From the NCBI GenBank assembly GCA_020633055.1, contig JACKEJ010000007.1, positions 558,001 through 622,000 of the forward strand: a stretch of 64,000 bases of DNA, read 5' to 3'. The stretch comes from Sandaracinaceae bacterium. Its GTDB lineage: Bacteria > Myxococcota_A > Polyangia > Polyangiales > Houyiibacteriaceae. This document shows positions 1 through 8,121 of the stretch, in pieces (within the stretch, counting starts at the first letter, position 1; the number at the start of each line of letters is the position of its first letter). The notes beneath the pieces are model-generated. The model was not told the DNA's origin. It worked only from the letters and a program-made list of their open reading frames with translations, and did no database searches. The position numbers and the translations under genes are program-made.

Positions 1-2549
1 ACCCGATAGGCCTCGGCCGCGTGCTTGAACGCCGCCGAGGCGTCCCCCAGCTGCGTCAGACACAGGACACGCAAGCGCTCCAACAGCTCGAGGCGAGCCG
101 CGCCGCCGTCCTCGGACGTGTCACTGTTGCGCGCCAGCAGCTCGAGCAGGCCGACCAACCGCGGCCACTTCTCTTCGCGCTCGTAGATGGGCACCAGGGC
201 AGTGGCAGCCTGGACGTTCTCACTGTCGACGGCCAACACGCGCTCGTAGTTGCGGAAGGCACGATGGGGCTCGCCGATCTGGTTTTCGTAGAGGTGCGCG
301 GCGCGGAAGCTGAGCTCCTTCTTGAGCTCGATGTCGTCCGTACGATCTGCCGCGTTGCCAAGGACCTCGACCAGGCCCTCCCAGTCGTTCGCCTCGGCGT
401 AGAGCGACTCGAGCCCCGTCCAGTCGCGCGCGCCGATGAAGGCCTCCCGCAACGTGCGCAGGGCGCGGCCGTTCTTCGGCTCGATCTCCAACACCCGCTG
501 CCAGGCCCGCGCCGCCGCCGCCGGGTCCGAGCGGTGGTCGCTGTGGATGGGCCCGAGCTTCTGCAACAGCTTGATGCGCTCGGCGTCGTCGTTGGACTCG
601 CTGATGCGTCGCTCGAGCACCTCGGCGAGCGAGTCCCAGTCCTTCTCGCGCTCGGCCAGCTTCTCGAGGGCGTCGAGCGCACCCGGGGTGTCCGGCGCCT
701 CGGCCAGCACTTCCTTCCACAGCGCGATCGCATCAGCGTGCTTGTGCAGACGCTCGCCCGCGATCTGCGCCAGCTCGATGCGGCCGGCGAGACGCGCGCC
801 CGGATCGCTGGCGAGGCTGCCCTCCTTCTTGAGCACCTCGTACAGCGCGGCCCACGCGCGCTTCTTCGAGTAGATGTCCTTCAGCTGCCCCAATGCGGCG
901 CGGTTGTCGGGGTCCAGCTCCAGCACGCTCTCGAGGGGCTTGGTCGCCTGGTTGTAGTTCGCGAAGCGGTCGATCCACAGCGACGCGACGCGTGAATACA
1001 GAGCCACGCGCTCCGAGGCGTTCTGGCTGGTGTCCGCGCGCTGCGTGAGGACGCGGATGAGGTCGTTCCAGCGCCCCATCGCCTCGTAGGTGGAGGCCAG
1101 CGCCTCCAGCGCCTCGAGGTCGTCCGGCGCCTCGGCGAGGATGGCGCTGTAGGTGTTGATCACCATCACGTCGAGCTTCAGGTGGTCGCGGTAGATGACC
1201 ACCATCTCGCGCAGCGTCGCGAGCTTGCGCGCCGCCTGCTCGAGGTCCTCGCTGCTGAGCGCGTCCACCTCGGCGCGCATGACCTCGACCAGCGCGTTCC
1301 ACTTCTCGCCCTTGCGGTACAGGTCGCGCAGCGCACCGACCGCCTCGAGGTTGCTGGGCTCGAGCCGCTGCACGGCCTTCCACGCGTCGATGGCGCGCTC
1401 GGTGTGGTCGCCCTGTTGCGCCGAGCGCGCGAGCTCCAGCGCGAGGGTCAGCTTCTGACCTTCGCCCGCGACCCGCTGCGCGTCGGACAGGATGGTGAGC
1501 AGCCGCGGGTCGTCCGGCGAGAGATACTCGCGGTAGAACGAGAGCATGCCCGGGTTGGTCGGGTCCGTCTTGCGCAGGCGCGCGAAGTACGGCTCGGCCT
1601 CGGGCGCCGAGTTGCGGATGCGCCAGTGCACCATCGCGAGCTGGATGAGGATGCCCTGCTCGCTCTCCAGCTTCTGGCGGGAGCGCAGCGAGTCCTCGTA
1701 CAGCGCGACCAGGTGGTCCCACTGCTCCTTCTCGGTGAAGTACTCCACCAGGAACGTGAGCGCGTCGGGCTGCCCCGGCGTGAAGTCCAGCACCCGCTCG
1801 TAGCAGATGGCCGCGTTGTCTCGGTCCGAGGTCTCGCGCTCGAACACGCGGGCCGCGTGGATGTAGAGGCTCACCTTCTCGTCGCGGTTCCGCGCGTTCT
1901 CGGCCGTGTTCATGAGCATGGGCCCGAGCACGTCGAACTTCTTGCGGTCGCGCAGGGTGATGGCGAACAGGCGCGCCGCGCGCGTGTTGCCGGGCTCGGC
2001 CTCGAGCGCCTTGGCGAAGAGCGAGTCCACCTCCTTGGTCTTGCCCTTCTTACGGTACTGCCAGGACAGCGCCGCCGCGCGCACCAACATGGACGCCTTG
2101 AGGCTGGGGTCGCTGGCGTCCTCCGCCTCGGCGATGAAGCGGTCTGCGATGCTGTGCCAGTTCTGCTCGGCCGCCTGGAGCTGCTCGATCTGCTCGGCGG
2201 TGTCGTCCTCCTCGCGCAGCGTCTGCGCCAGCGAGTAGGCCTCGATGGCACCCGCCGCGTCCATCAGCTCCTCGGCACGCAAGCGCCCCAGCTCCTTCAA
2301 GAGCGCGAGCTGGAAGTCCGGATCATCGTCCGACATGCCGATCTCGACGTCGATCAACCAGGCCGCCGCTTGATGTTCGCCGCGCTGCTCGTGACGCCCG
2401 CGGGCGAGCTCGATGAGCCGCAGCGGCGCTTCCCCCATTCGCGCGGGGTCTTTGCTGGCGACAGCGTCCTTGAGCCCCTCGTACGCCGTCGCGTCATGAG
2501 GGTTGTCCTGCAAGTTGCCGAGGTAGTTCGAGACCGTCAGCGCCGACAT
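1..2549 (-). CDS. Very large TPR-repeat protein (3' part cut by window edge)
   Basis: The reading frame starts at the ATG at 2549 and runs open to the window edge, so at least 849 residues are coded here and the C-terminus lies outside. No signal peptide or membrane segment is visible at the N-terminus (MSALTVSNYLGNL). The chain is a long series of helical pairs with TPR/HAT-like spacing and recurring phrases such as 'ALERVLDFTPGQPDAL', 'AWKAVQRLEPSNLEAV' and 'AWQRVLEIEPKNGRAL', each ending in an acidic-proline turn. Giant TPR proteins of this kind are common in myxobacteria and act as protein-interaction scaffolds; the specific partner is unknown. It is transcribed away from the neighbouring hydrolase gene. 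Confidence 0.85.
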   Translation of the reverse strand, partial: MSALTVSNYLGNLQDNPHDATAYEGLKDAVASKDPARMGEAPLRLIELARGRHEQRGEHQAAAWLIDVEIGMSDDDPDFQLALLKELGRLRAEELMDAAGAIEAYSLAQTLREEDDTAEQIEQLQAAEQNWHSIADRFIAEAEDASDPSLKASMLVRAAALSWQYRKKGKTKEVDSLFAKALEAEPGNTRAARLFAITLRDRKKFDVLGPMLMNTAENARNRDEKVSLYIHAARVFERETSDRDNAAICYERVLDFTPGQPDALTFLVEYFTEKEQWDHLVALYEDSLRSRQKLESEQGILIQLAMVHWRIRNSAPEAEPYFARLRKTDPTNPGMLSFYREYLSPDDPRLLTILSDAQRVAGEGQKLTLALELARSAQQGDHTERAIDAWKAVQRLEPSNLEAVGALRDLYRKGEKWNALVEVMRAEVDALSSEDLEQAARKLATLREMVVIYRDHLKLDVMVINTYSAILAEAPDDLEALEALASTYEAMGRWNDLIRVLTQRADTSQNASERVALYSRVASLWIDRFANYNQATKPLESVLELDPDNRAALGQLKDIYSKKRAWAALYEVLKKEGSLASDPGARLAGRIELAQIAGERLHKHADAIALWKEVLAEAPDTPGALDALEKLAEREKDWDSLAEVLERRISESNDDAERIKLLQKLGPIHSDHRSDPAAAARAWQRVLEIEPKNGRALRTLREAFIGARDWTGLESLYAEANDWEGLVEVLGNAADRTDDIELKKELSFRAAHLYENQIGEPHRAFRNYERVLAVDSENVQAATALVPIYEREEKWPRLVGLLELLARNSDTSEDGGAARLELLERLRVLCLTQLGDASAAFKHAAEAYR

Positions 2550-2776
2550 CGGCTCTCCTATGCTGCAGCGTCGCGTGCGCGCAGTGGCTGCAGCGTATGT
2601 CTGTCGTGGGTTCGCCTCGGGGTGCACCACAGGACCCCGAAAACGCAAGGATCTTCAAGCCTAAGCCCCGCACCCCCGAAAGGCCGCGTGGGCTGGCGAT
2701 GGTACCGGCGCGGCGTCTCGGGTTTCAAGCGTGAAATCCCCACGACGCGAATCCGTTGCGCGGTTACCATCGACGC

Positions 2777-4819
2777 ATGCACGGCGCGCGCTCGTCTCTC
2801 CTGTTCTCGCTCGCGCTCGGCGCGGCGCTCCCCTGCTGCGGCAGCTCGAGCTTCGACCCCAGCAGCCCTCACCTGCGGATGGACTTCGAGGCCGAGGCCG
2901 CGGACTTCTACGCCGCCCCGTTCCCTGGTGCACACCGCTTCACGTATGGCGTGCCGGACGTCTCGGGCTTCCCGAACCCGCGTGGGACGGAGTTCGTCGA
3001 CGCCATGCTCGACCTCATCACGCTCGACAGCCGAGGCGCCGGCGTGTCATCCGCCATCTACTTCGAGAGCACGGAGCTGCTCGACGACGAGAGCTTGCCG
3101 AGCGTCGACGAGAGCGTGGGCAGCGAGAGTTCCGTCTTCCTGGCACGCGTCACGGACGACGGCGCGCTCGGGCCGCACCACCCCATCCACGTGGCCGCGG
3201 TCGACACCGCGGCCAACCAGCAGGCGTTCGGTGCACCCTTCATGCTCGGGCTGCTGCCGTACCAGGGCATCCCGTTGGCGGCGGACAGCCTGTACGTGGC
3301 GGTCGTGTTGGACGAGGTGCACACCGCCTCGGACGCCCCGCTCGCGCGCCCCCCGGCGCTGCGCGACATCTTCGCGGGACGCACGCCAGCCGGGCTGGAC
3401 GCGGCGCACGCGGCGGACTACCTGGCTGCTGCCGCTGCGGTCCGGGGAGCCGGCATCCCCGCCTCGCGCGTCGTCGGCCTGACGGCCTTCCGCACTGGCG
3501 ACCCGACGCGCGAGCTGTTCGCCGCCCGTGAGCAGGTGCTCGCGGAGACGCTGCCCTCCCTCTCGGCGTTCACGCCTCGCGAGGTGTTCGACACGTATTG
3601 CGTGTACGAGGCCAGCGTCGACATGCCGGTGTTCCAGGCGGGCACGCCTCCCTACCGCGGCCAGGGGGGGGGGTGGGTGCACGACGCGAACGGCGACCTC
3701 GTGTTGGACCACAGCGAGTCGGCGCGCGTGTTCGTGACCATCCCCCGCGCGGCGGCGGGCACGGACGGCTACCCTACCTCCATCTTCGTGCGCACGGGCG
3801 GCGGCGGGGACCGGCCGCTGGTGGACCGCGGCATCCGTGACGCCGACGGCATGGTGATCACGCCGGGCACGGGCCCCGCGCAGGAGTTCGCCGCCGCCGG
3901 CGTGGCGGGCATCACGGTGGACGGACCACACGGCGGGATCCGCAACGTGAGCGGCGGCGACGAGCAGCTGCTCATCTTCAACTTCACGAACCCGCCCGCG
4001 CTGCGCGACAACATCCGTCAGTCGGCGCTGGAGCTCGTGGTGTTGGCCAACCTCGTCGGCGACGTGAGCATCGACACCAGCGCCTGCCCGGGTGCGTCCC
4101 AGCCCGCCACGCTCGACGCGTCGCGCCTGGCGCTGATGGGGCACAGCATGGGCGCCACCATCGGACCGCTCGCCGTGGCGGTCGAGCCCAGCATTCGGGC
4201 GCTGCTGCTCAGCGGTGCGGGGGGCAGCTGGATCGAGAACGTCCTCTACAAGCAGCGCCCGCTGCCCATCCTGCCGCTGGCCCGCATCATCGTCGGGTAC
4301 ACGCGCACGTCGCAGCTCCTCACGCAATTCGACCCCGTGCTGGCGCTGCTCCTGCAGTGGTCGGGCGAGGGCTCGGACCCGCAGACCTACGCGCACCGCG
4401 TGATCGATCAGCCGCCCCCAGGCGCGCAGCCACGCCACGTCCTGATGATGCAGGGCATCGTGGACACCTACATCCTCCCGGCCATCGCGAACGGCCTCAG
4501 CCTGCCTCTGGGGCTCGAGCTGGGCGGCCAGGCGCTCGAAGCCAGCGACCCGCGCTCCGCGGTGTTCACCAGCATCGCGGACGTGCTGCCCCTGGTCGGC
4601 CGCAGCGCGCGCCCGTACCCGGTCAGCGGCAACCGCACCGTCGGCGCGGACACGGTCACGGCGGTGGTGACCCAGCACCCCGAGGACGGCGTCGAGGACG
4701 GCCACGAGGTGGCGTTCCAGACCGAGGGGCCGAAGCACCAGTACCGCTGCTTCCTCGAAGACTTCGCGGCCGACCGCGTGCCTGCGGTGCCCGCCCCCGA
4801 CTCCGCCACGTGCGAGTGA
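2777..4819 (+). CDS. Secreted or lipid-anchored alpha/beta hydrolase (lipase/esterase-like)
   Basis: A 680-residue protein. The N-terminus (MHGARSSLLFSLALGAALPCC) is a signal sequence, possibly of a lipoprotein, although the lipobox is not canonical. The nucleophile elbow GHSMG is near residue 455. Plausible triad partners are an Asp in GIVDTYI (about 560) and a His in EDGHEVAF (about 640). The substrate cannot be told from sequence; the family includes lipases and carboxylesterases. The ATG at 2777 is preferred over an in-frame TTG seven codons upstream because the signal sequence starts there. The gene is followed directly by the IS21-like element. It is monocistronic in appearance and diverges from the TPR gene. 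Confidence 0.75.
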   Translation: MHGARSSLLFSLALGAALPCCGSSSFDPSSPHLRMDFEAEAADFYAAPFPGAHRFTYGVPDVSGFPNPRGTEFVDAMLDLITLDSRGAGVSSAIYFESTELLDDESLPSVDESVGSESSVFLARVTDDGALGPHHPIHVAAVDTAANQQAFGAPFMLGLLPYQGIPLAADSLYVAVVLDEVHTASDAPLARPPALRDIFAGRTPAGLDAAHAADYLAAAAAVRGAGIPASRVVGLTAFRTGDPTRELFAAREQVLAETLPSLSAFTPREVFDTYCVYEASVDMPVFQAGTPPYRGQGGGWVHDANGDLVLDHSESARVFVTIPRAAAGTDGYPTSIFVRTGGGGDRPLVDRGIRDADGMVITPGTGPAQEFAAAGVAGITVDGPHGGIRNVSGGDEQLLIFNFTNPPALRDNIRQSALELVVLANLVGDVSIDTSACPGASQPATLDASRLALMGHSMGATIGPLAVAVEPSIRALLLSGAGGSWIENVLYKQRPLPILPLARIIVGYTRTSQLLTQFDPVLALLLQWSGEGSDPQTYAHRVIDQPPPGAQPRHVLMMQGIVDTYILPAIANGLSLPLGLELGGQALEASDPRSAVFTSIADVLPLVGRSARPYPVSGNRTVGADTVTAVVTQHPEDGVEDGHEVAFQTEGPKHQYRCFLEDFAADRVPAVPAPDSATCE

Positions 4820-4872
4820 GGCGTTCCCGCGAGGGCGTGCCCTCTCGCCAATGCCAGCGGACCTCGAGGTCG

Positions 4873-5104
4873 TGTCCGGGGACGGCCAATGTGATCGCGA
4901 CGGGGCCAGCGAATGTGATCGCCCGGGGCGGCCAAAGTGATCGCGTTCGGGATGTATCCCTCGCCCGTGCCCACCCTCACCGTCATGACGGGGACCGGCC
5001 AGGGGATACGATCACGCACTACGCGCCGCAGCCGAACCAGCGAACACTTTCACCTTGGCCGTCCCCATGGTCCCTACGTGGATCAGTTTGGCCGGCCCCT
5101 GACA
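4873..5104. mobile_element. Non-autonomous IS21-like element (MITE), 232 bp
   Basis: The ends are 24-bp inverted repeats (4873-4896 and 5081-5104) that match at 20 of 24 positions and begin TGTC. Inside the left end the core GGCCAANGTGATCGC recurs: AATGTGATCGC at 4888-4898 and 4912-4922, and AAAGTGATCGC at 4934-4944. An inverted copy, TTGGCCGTCCCC, lies at 5055-5066 near the right end. Multiple repeats inside each terminus are a hallmark of IS21-family ends. No transposase (IstA/IstB) is coded between them, so the element could only move in trans. No clear target-site duplication is visible, which suggests age or decay. Confidence 0.7.
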
Positions 5105-5110
5105 GCATCC

Positions 5111-5494
5111 TCAGGGTCCACAGAGAAGCAACGGGTTAGGCTCACACCACTCGGCGTCCATTGGATAGTCGCTGGGTATCGCCGCCATCATGATGACCCC
5201 ACCTGAGGGGAGTACGAAGCATGAGAATGCGAACGAGGCCAGGCTTGATCCGGAGCACCAAACATAATTCCCTTGCTCGATCTCGACACATTCCGTTGGG
5301 ACGTCGTCTAGGCGCACTCCCGAGAATCCGAAGCATCCGTCGGGACAGTCTCCGTCCGCCAAGAAGCCGCACTCTACGCCCACATCCGTACGGCCCGCGT
5401 CCGAGATGGAGTGATACTCCGTGCAGCCTACCAGGAAGGCAATGACAGCAAGTGCTCCGTGATTGAACCTCACGTCAACCTTGGTGCAGTTCAT
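5111..5494 (-). CDS. Small cysteine-rich lipoprotein of unknown function
   Basis: Codes for 127 residues starting MNCTKVDVRF; a strong GGAGG lies 8 nt upstream of the ATG at 5494. A lipoprotein signal with lipobox LVGC ends near residue 24. The mature part holds about nine cysteines, including CGFLADGDCPDGC, suggesting disulfides in an extracytoplasmic protein. Nothing in it points to a known family. Its stop codon lies only 6 bp from the end of the IS21-like element, so the present C-terminus may have been set by that insertion. Local base composition is lower in GC than the neighbours. Confidence 0.65.
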   Translation of the reverse strand: MNCTKVDVRFNHGALAVIAFLVGCTEYHSISDAGRTDVGVECGFLADGDCPDGCFGFSGVRLDDVPTECVEIEQGNYVWCSGSSLASFAFSCFVLPSGGVIMMAAIPSDYPMDAEWCEPNPLLLCGP

Positions 5495-5871
5495 GGCGGA
5501 TCCTCCTGCACCAGACAGCGTGGAGGGCGCCCCTGCATGTGTCAAGGTCGGTCGAGTCAGGTAGTCAGGTGGGGCGCCCGACTGCAGCTCACGAGACGCA
5601 GTCCGCCTCCGCAGGGGGCGGACTTCGAGCGAGCGATCACGTGAGATCGCTGCCCCGGACTTTAGTCACTTTAGTCCGGGGTGCCCCTATTCGCGGACGA
5701 AGCAAAGTCAGACCCCTCAGCCCGAGGTGCGCCGAGTCCGGGACAAGCTGCCGTTCTGACACAGCCGCCTCGATCACCGGCGCCCCTATCGGCTGCAGCC
5801 TCTTCGGTTTGGAGCGCCCCAAGCGTTCAACCAGGTTCGCCGTCCCGACGGCCCCGCTCAGACCGCGCAGC
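5495..5871. other. Intergenic stretch with three consecutive hairpins
   Basis: No convincing gene lies between the lipoprotein start and the DUF962 gene end. The stretch holds three adjacent inverted repeats between 5600 and 5681, listed separately. It is less GC-biased than its surroundings. Confidence 0.6.
5600..5681. repeat. Three back-to-back inverted repeats
   Basis: AGTCCGCC/GGCGGACT pair at 5600-5607 and 5617-5624; AGCGATC/GATCGCT at 5632-5638 and 5645-5651; CCCCGGACT/AGTCCGGGG at 5653-5661 and 5673-5681. They lie downstream of the minus-strand DUF962 gene and upstream of the lipoprotein gene, so they could terminate the former. No T-tract follows, so Rho-independent action is not assured. 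Confidence 0.55.
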
Positions 5872-6357
5872 TCAGGCCGCTGCCGGGTTGAGCAGCGGCT
5901 CCTCGAGGTTCAGCTCCTCGAGGGGGTCGCCGGACCACAGGCGGCCGAGCGCCATGTGCCCCCACATGCGGAAGTCGCTGGCGGCCGACATGAGCGGGTA
6001 CTGGAACGTGGCGGGCCGGTTGCCCTCCACCTTGAAGTGCCCGAACCACGCGCAGCCGTAGGCGAACACGACCCCGGCTGGGAACGTGAGCGGCGCCGCC
6101 AACGTGGGCAGCAGCAGCATGGCCGCGACGTGCTTGAGCGGACGCTCCTCGCGCTCCACCTCGAGCCCGTGCTTCCCGATGGCCAACGCGGCGGCGATGG
6201 CCAGGGGGAACTTGACCGGGTTCATGGCCGCGCTGACGCCCATGGCCGCCATGAAGCCGCCCGTTCCGAGGAAGTGCAGCTTGCGGGACGTGGCCGAGCG
6301 GTGCTCGGACAGGTAGTAGGGCCAGAATTCGTCGAGGTTGCTGGGACGCTTGGGCAT
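5872..6357 (-). CDS. DUF962 (Mpo1-like) membrane protein
   Basis: A 161-residue protein starting MPKRPSNLDEFWPYYLSEH. The opening FYxSEHR...RxLHFxGT pattern (here YYLSEHRSATSRKLHFLGTG) is the signature of DUF962, whose yeast member Mpo1 is an iron-dependent dioxygenase of 2-hydroxy fatty acids. Histidines H18, H29 and the later GHF and WGH are candidates for metal ligands. Hydrophobic segments span about residues 32-60 and 76-100. It sits 8 bp downstream of the b561-like gene and is probably cotranscribed with it. The enzymatic role is inferred from the family only. Confidence 0.8.
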   Translation of the reverse strand: MPKRPSNLDEFWPYYLSEHRSATSRKLHFLGTGGFMAAMGVSAAMNPVKFPLAIAAALAIGKHGLEVEREERPLKHVAAMLLLPTLAAPLTFPAGVVFAYGCAWFGHFKVEGNRPATFQYPLMSAASDFRMWGHMALGRLWSGDPLEELNLEEPLLNPAAA

Positions 6358-6365
6358 GGTGCCGG

Positions 6366-7079
6366 TCAGCGTACCATCAGCGCGCCGGCGTAGGTGAGCG
6401 TTCCCCACGTGGTGAGGCCGATGGCGAGGTGGATGGTGCTGAGGGCCTGCAGCGCGCGGTAGTCGTCCGCGCGGTTGAGCCCGAAGGCCTCCGAGTTGGC
6501 GGCGACCATGCCGAGGAGGATCTGCGCGGCCATTCCCGCGAAGTGGATCCAGCGCAGGCGCTTGTGCGTCCGCAGGCGCCGTGCGTACTGCCCATCGCCC
6601 TGGTCCACATGGAGCGGGTCGGGCATCGCGTAGCTGAGCCCGAAGGTCGTGTAGTACAGCGCCGACGTCAGGATGACCGTGGCCAGGTGAGGTGCAGGGA
6701 GGCCGGTGCAAGCGCCTTGTCCGAAGGTCGCATCCCCCCGCACGCACGGCGTGTCCTCCAGCGACGACCAGTGCCCGTAGAGGTTGCGGAACTGGATGAT
6801 GCCGAACGCCGTGGCCGCGGTCATGCCGGCCCAGGTGGCGATGCCCATGGCGCGGTGCACCCGTCCGATGCGCCGACGCCGGGCGATCTCGTCCGCCATG
6901 CTGCTCTGGGGCGCCGCGTCATCCGTGTCGGCGAGCACGTCCCCGGTGAGGGCCAGGTCCACGTCCGCAGCCTGCACCGCGAGCGGCGCGCTCTGGGCAT
7001 GAGCGAGGTAGCTAGGGTCCAGCTGAAGCGAGAAACCGAAGACGGGCGTGGCGAGGAGGAAGGCGGCGAGGGGTCCCAT
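6366..7079 (-). CDS. Cytochrome b561-like four-helix membrane protein
   Basis: Codes for 237 residues. The chosen ATG at 7079 begins a signal-peptide-like segment (MGPLAAFLLATPVFGFSLQL); longer starts would run into the divergent mvaB gene. After a polar linker, four hydrophobic helices follow, each with or next to a histidine: RVHRAMGIATW, HLATVILTSALYY, THKRLRWIHFAG and STIHLAIGLTTW. This spacing resembles cytochrome b561/ferric-reductase proteins that hold two b hemes, but I cannot confirm the family by eye. A CVRG...GQGAC loop may form a disulfide. Operon with the DUF962 gene downstream. Confidence 0.6.
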   Translation of the reverse strand: MGPLAAFLLATPVFGFSLQLDPSYLAHAQSAPLAVQAADVDLALTGDVLADTDDAAPQSSMADEIARRRRIGRVHRAMGIATWAGMTAATAFGIIQFRNLYGHWSSLEDTPCVRGDATFGQGACTGLPAPHLATVILTSALYYTTFGLSYAMPDPLHVDQGDGQYARRLRTHKRLRWIHFAGMAAQILLGMVAANSEAFGLNRADDYRALQALSTIHLAIGLTTWGTLTYAGALMVR

Positions 7080-7140
7080 GGGGGGCTTATCTAGCACACG
7101 ACGCTTTGCGGAATGAACGAAATGACGCGACATTGGCGTC

Positions 7141-8061
7141 ATGGCCATCTTCGACGCCCTCCCCGCCGCCGTCTCCATCTACGAAGTGTCCCCGCGCGAC
7201 GGGCTCCAGAACGAGAGCGCGCAGGTGGCCACCCACGCCAAGGTGCGCCTGATCGAGTCCCTCATCGAGGCGGGCCTCCGGCGCATCGAGGTCACCAGCT
7301 TCGTGTCGGCCAAGTGGGTGCCGCAGATGTCCGACGCGGACCAAGTGTGCCGGATGGTGGAGAAGCCCGAGGGGGTCTGCTTCTCGGCCCTGGTCCCCAA
7401 CGCGCGCGGCCTCGACCGCGCTCTGGCCGGCGGCATCGACGAAGCGGCCGTGTTCCTGAGCGCCAGCGAGACGCACAACCGCAAGAACGTGAACAAGAGC
7501 GTGGCCGCCACGCTGACGGCGTTCGAAGACGTCATCAGCCCTGCGCTGCGCGCCGGGATGCAGGTGCGCGGCTACGTCTCCACCGTGTGGGGCTGCCCGT
7601 ACGAGGGCTCCGTAGACCCGCACGCCGCCCTCCGCATCGCGCACGAGCTGCTCTCGCGGGGGTGCTACCAGGTGTCCCTCGGCGACACCATCGGGGTCGG
7701 TACGCCCCTGCAGACGCGCCGCATCCTCGAGGTCTTTCTGAAAGAGATCCCCGCCGAGAAGATCGCGCTGCACCTGCACGACACGCGGGGCACCGCGCTC
7801 GCCAACGTGCTGGTGGGGCTCGAGATGGGCATCACCACGTACGACTCGTCCGTCGGCGGGCTCGGCGGCTGTCCGTATGCGCCAGGCGCGGCCGGCAACC
7901 TCGCCACGGAGGACCTCGCCTACACGCTCGCGGGGATGGGCATCGACACGGGCCTCGACCTCGAGAAGATCTGGCGCGCCGGCCAGGTCGCAGAAGGCAT
8001 CGTGGGCCGCGAGTTGCCTGGTAAGGTTCACAAGGCGGGCATCCGCTCGCTGGCCCACTAG
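7141..8061 (+). CDS. mvaB: Hydroxymethylglutaryl-CoA lyase
   Basis: Cleaves HMG-CoA to acetoacetate and acetyl-CoA, the last step of leucine degradation. The 306-residue TIM-barrel protein has EVSPRDGLQNE near residue 15 (catalytic Arg and Asp), the metal-binding HLHD near 202 and the family signature GLGGCPYAPGAAGN near 240, which holds the catalytic Cys. Length is typical of bacterial enzymes. It is divergent from the b561-like gene with a 61-bp gap that must hold both promoters. The molybdopterin oxidoreductase gene starts 60 bp downstream. Confidence 0.95.
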   Translation: MAIFDALPAAVSIYEVSPRDGLQNESAQVATHAKVRLIESLIEAGLRRIEVTSFVSAKWVPQMSDADQVCRMVEKPEGVCFSALVPNARGLDRALAGGIDEAAVFLSASETHNRKNVNKSVAATLTAFEDVISPALRAGMQVRGYVSTVWGCPYEGSVDPHAALRIAHELLSRGCYQVSLGDTIGVGTPLQTRRILEVFLKEIPAEKIALHLHDTRGTALANVLVGLEMGITTYDSSVGGLGGCPYAPGAAGNLATEDLAYTLAGMGIDTGLDLEKIWRAGQVAEGIVGRELPGKVHKAGIRSLAH

Positions 8062-8121
8062 AGCCTTCGGACGCACACAACGCGCGGCGTCCCGCCAGCT
8101 CGTCACCACGGACATCCCCCC

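Noticed and set aside
1182..3482. Long plus-strand frame of 766 codons across the TPR gene and hydrolase start
   Set aside because: Shadow of the minus-strand TPR gene and out of frame with the hydrolase; composition is non-protein-like.
4820..5110. Target-site duplication flanking the IS21-like element
   Set aside because: The bases next to each end (GGTCG and GCATC) do not match, so no duplication can be claimed.
4937..5206. Open frame inside the IS21-like element
   Set aside because: No transposase motifs; it crosses the element's right end and has no ribosome-binding site.
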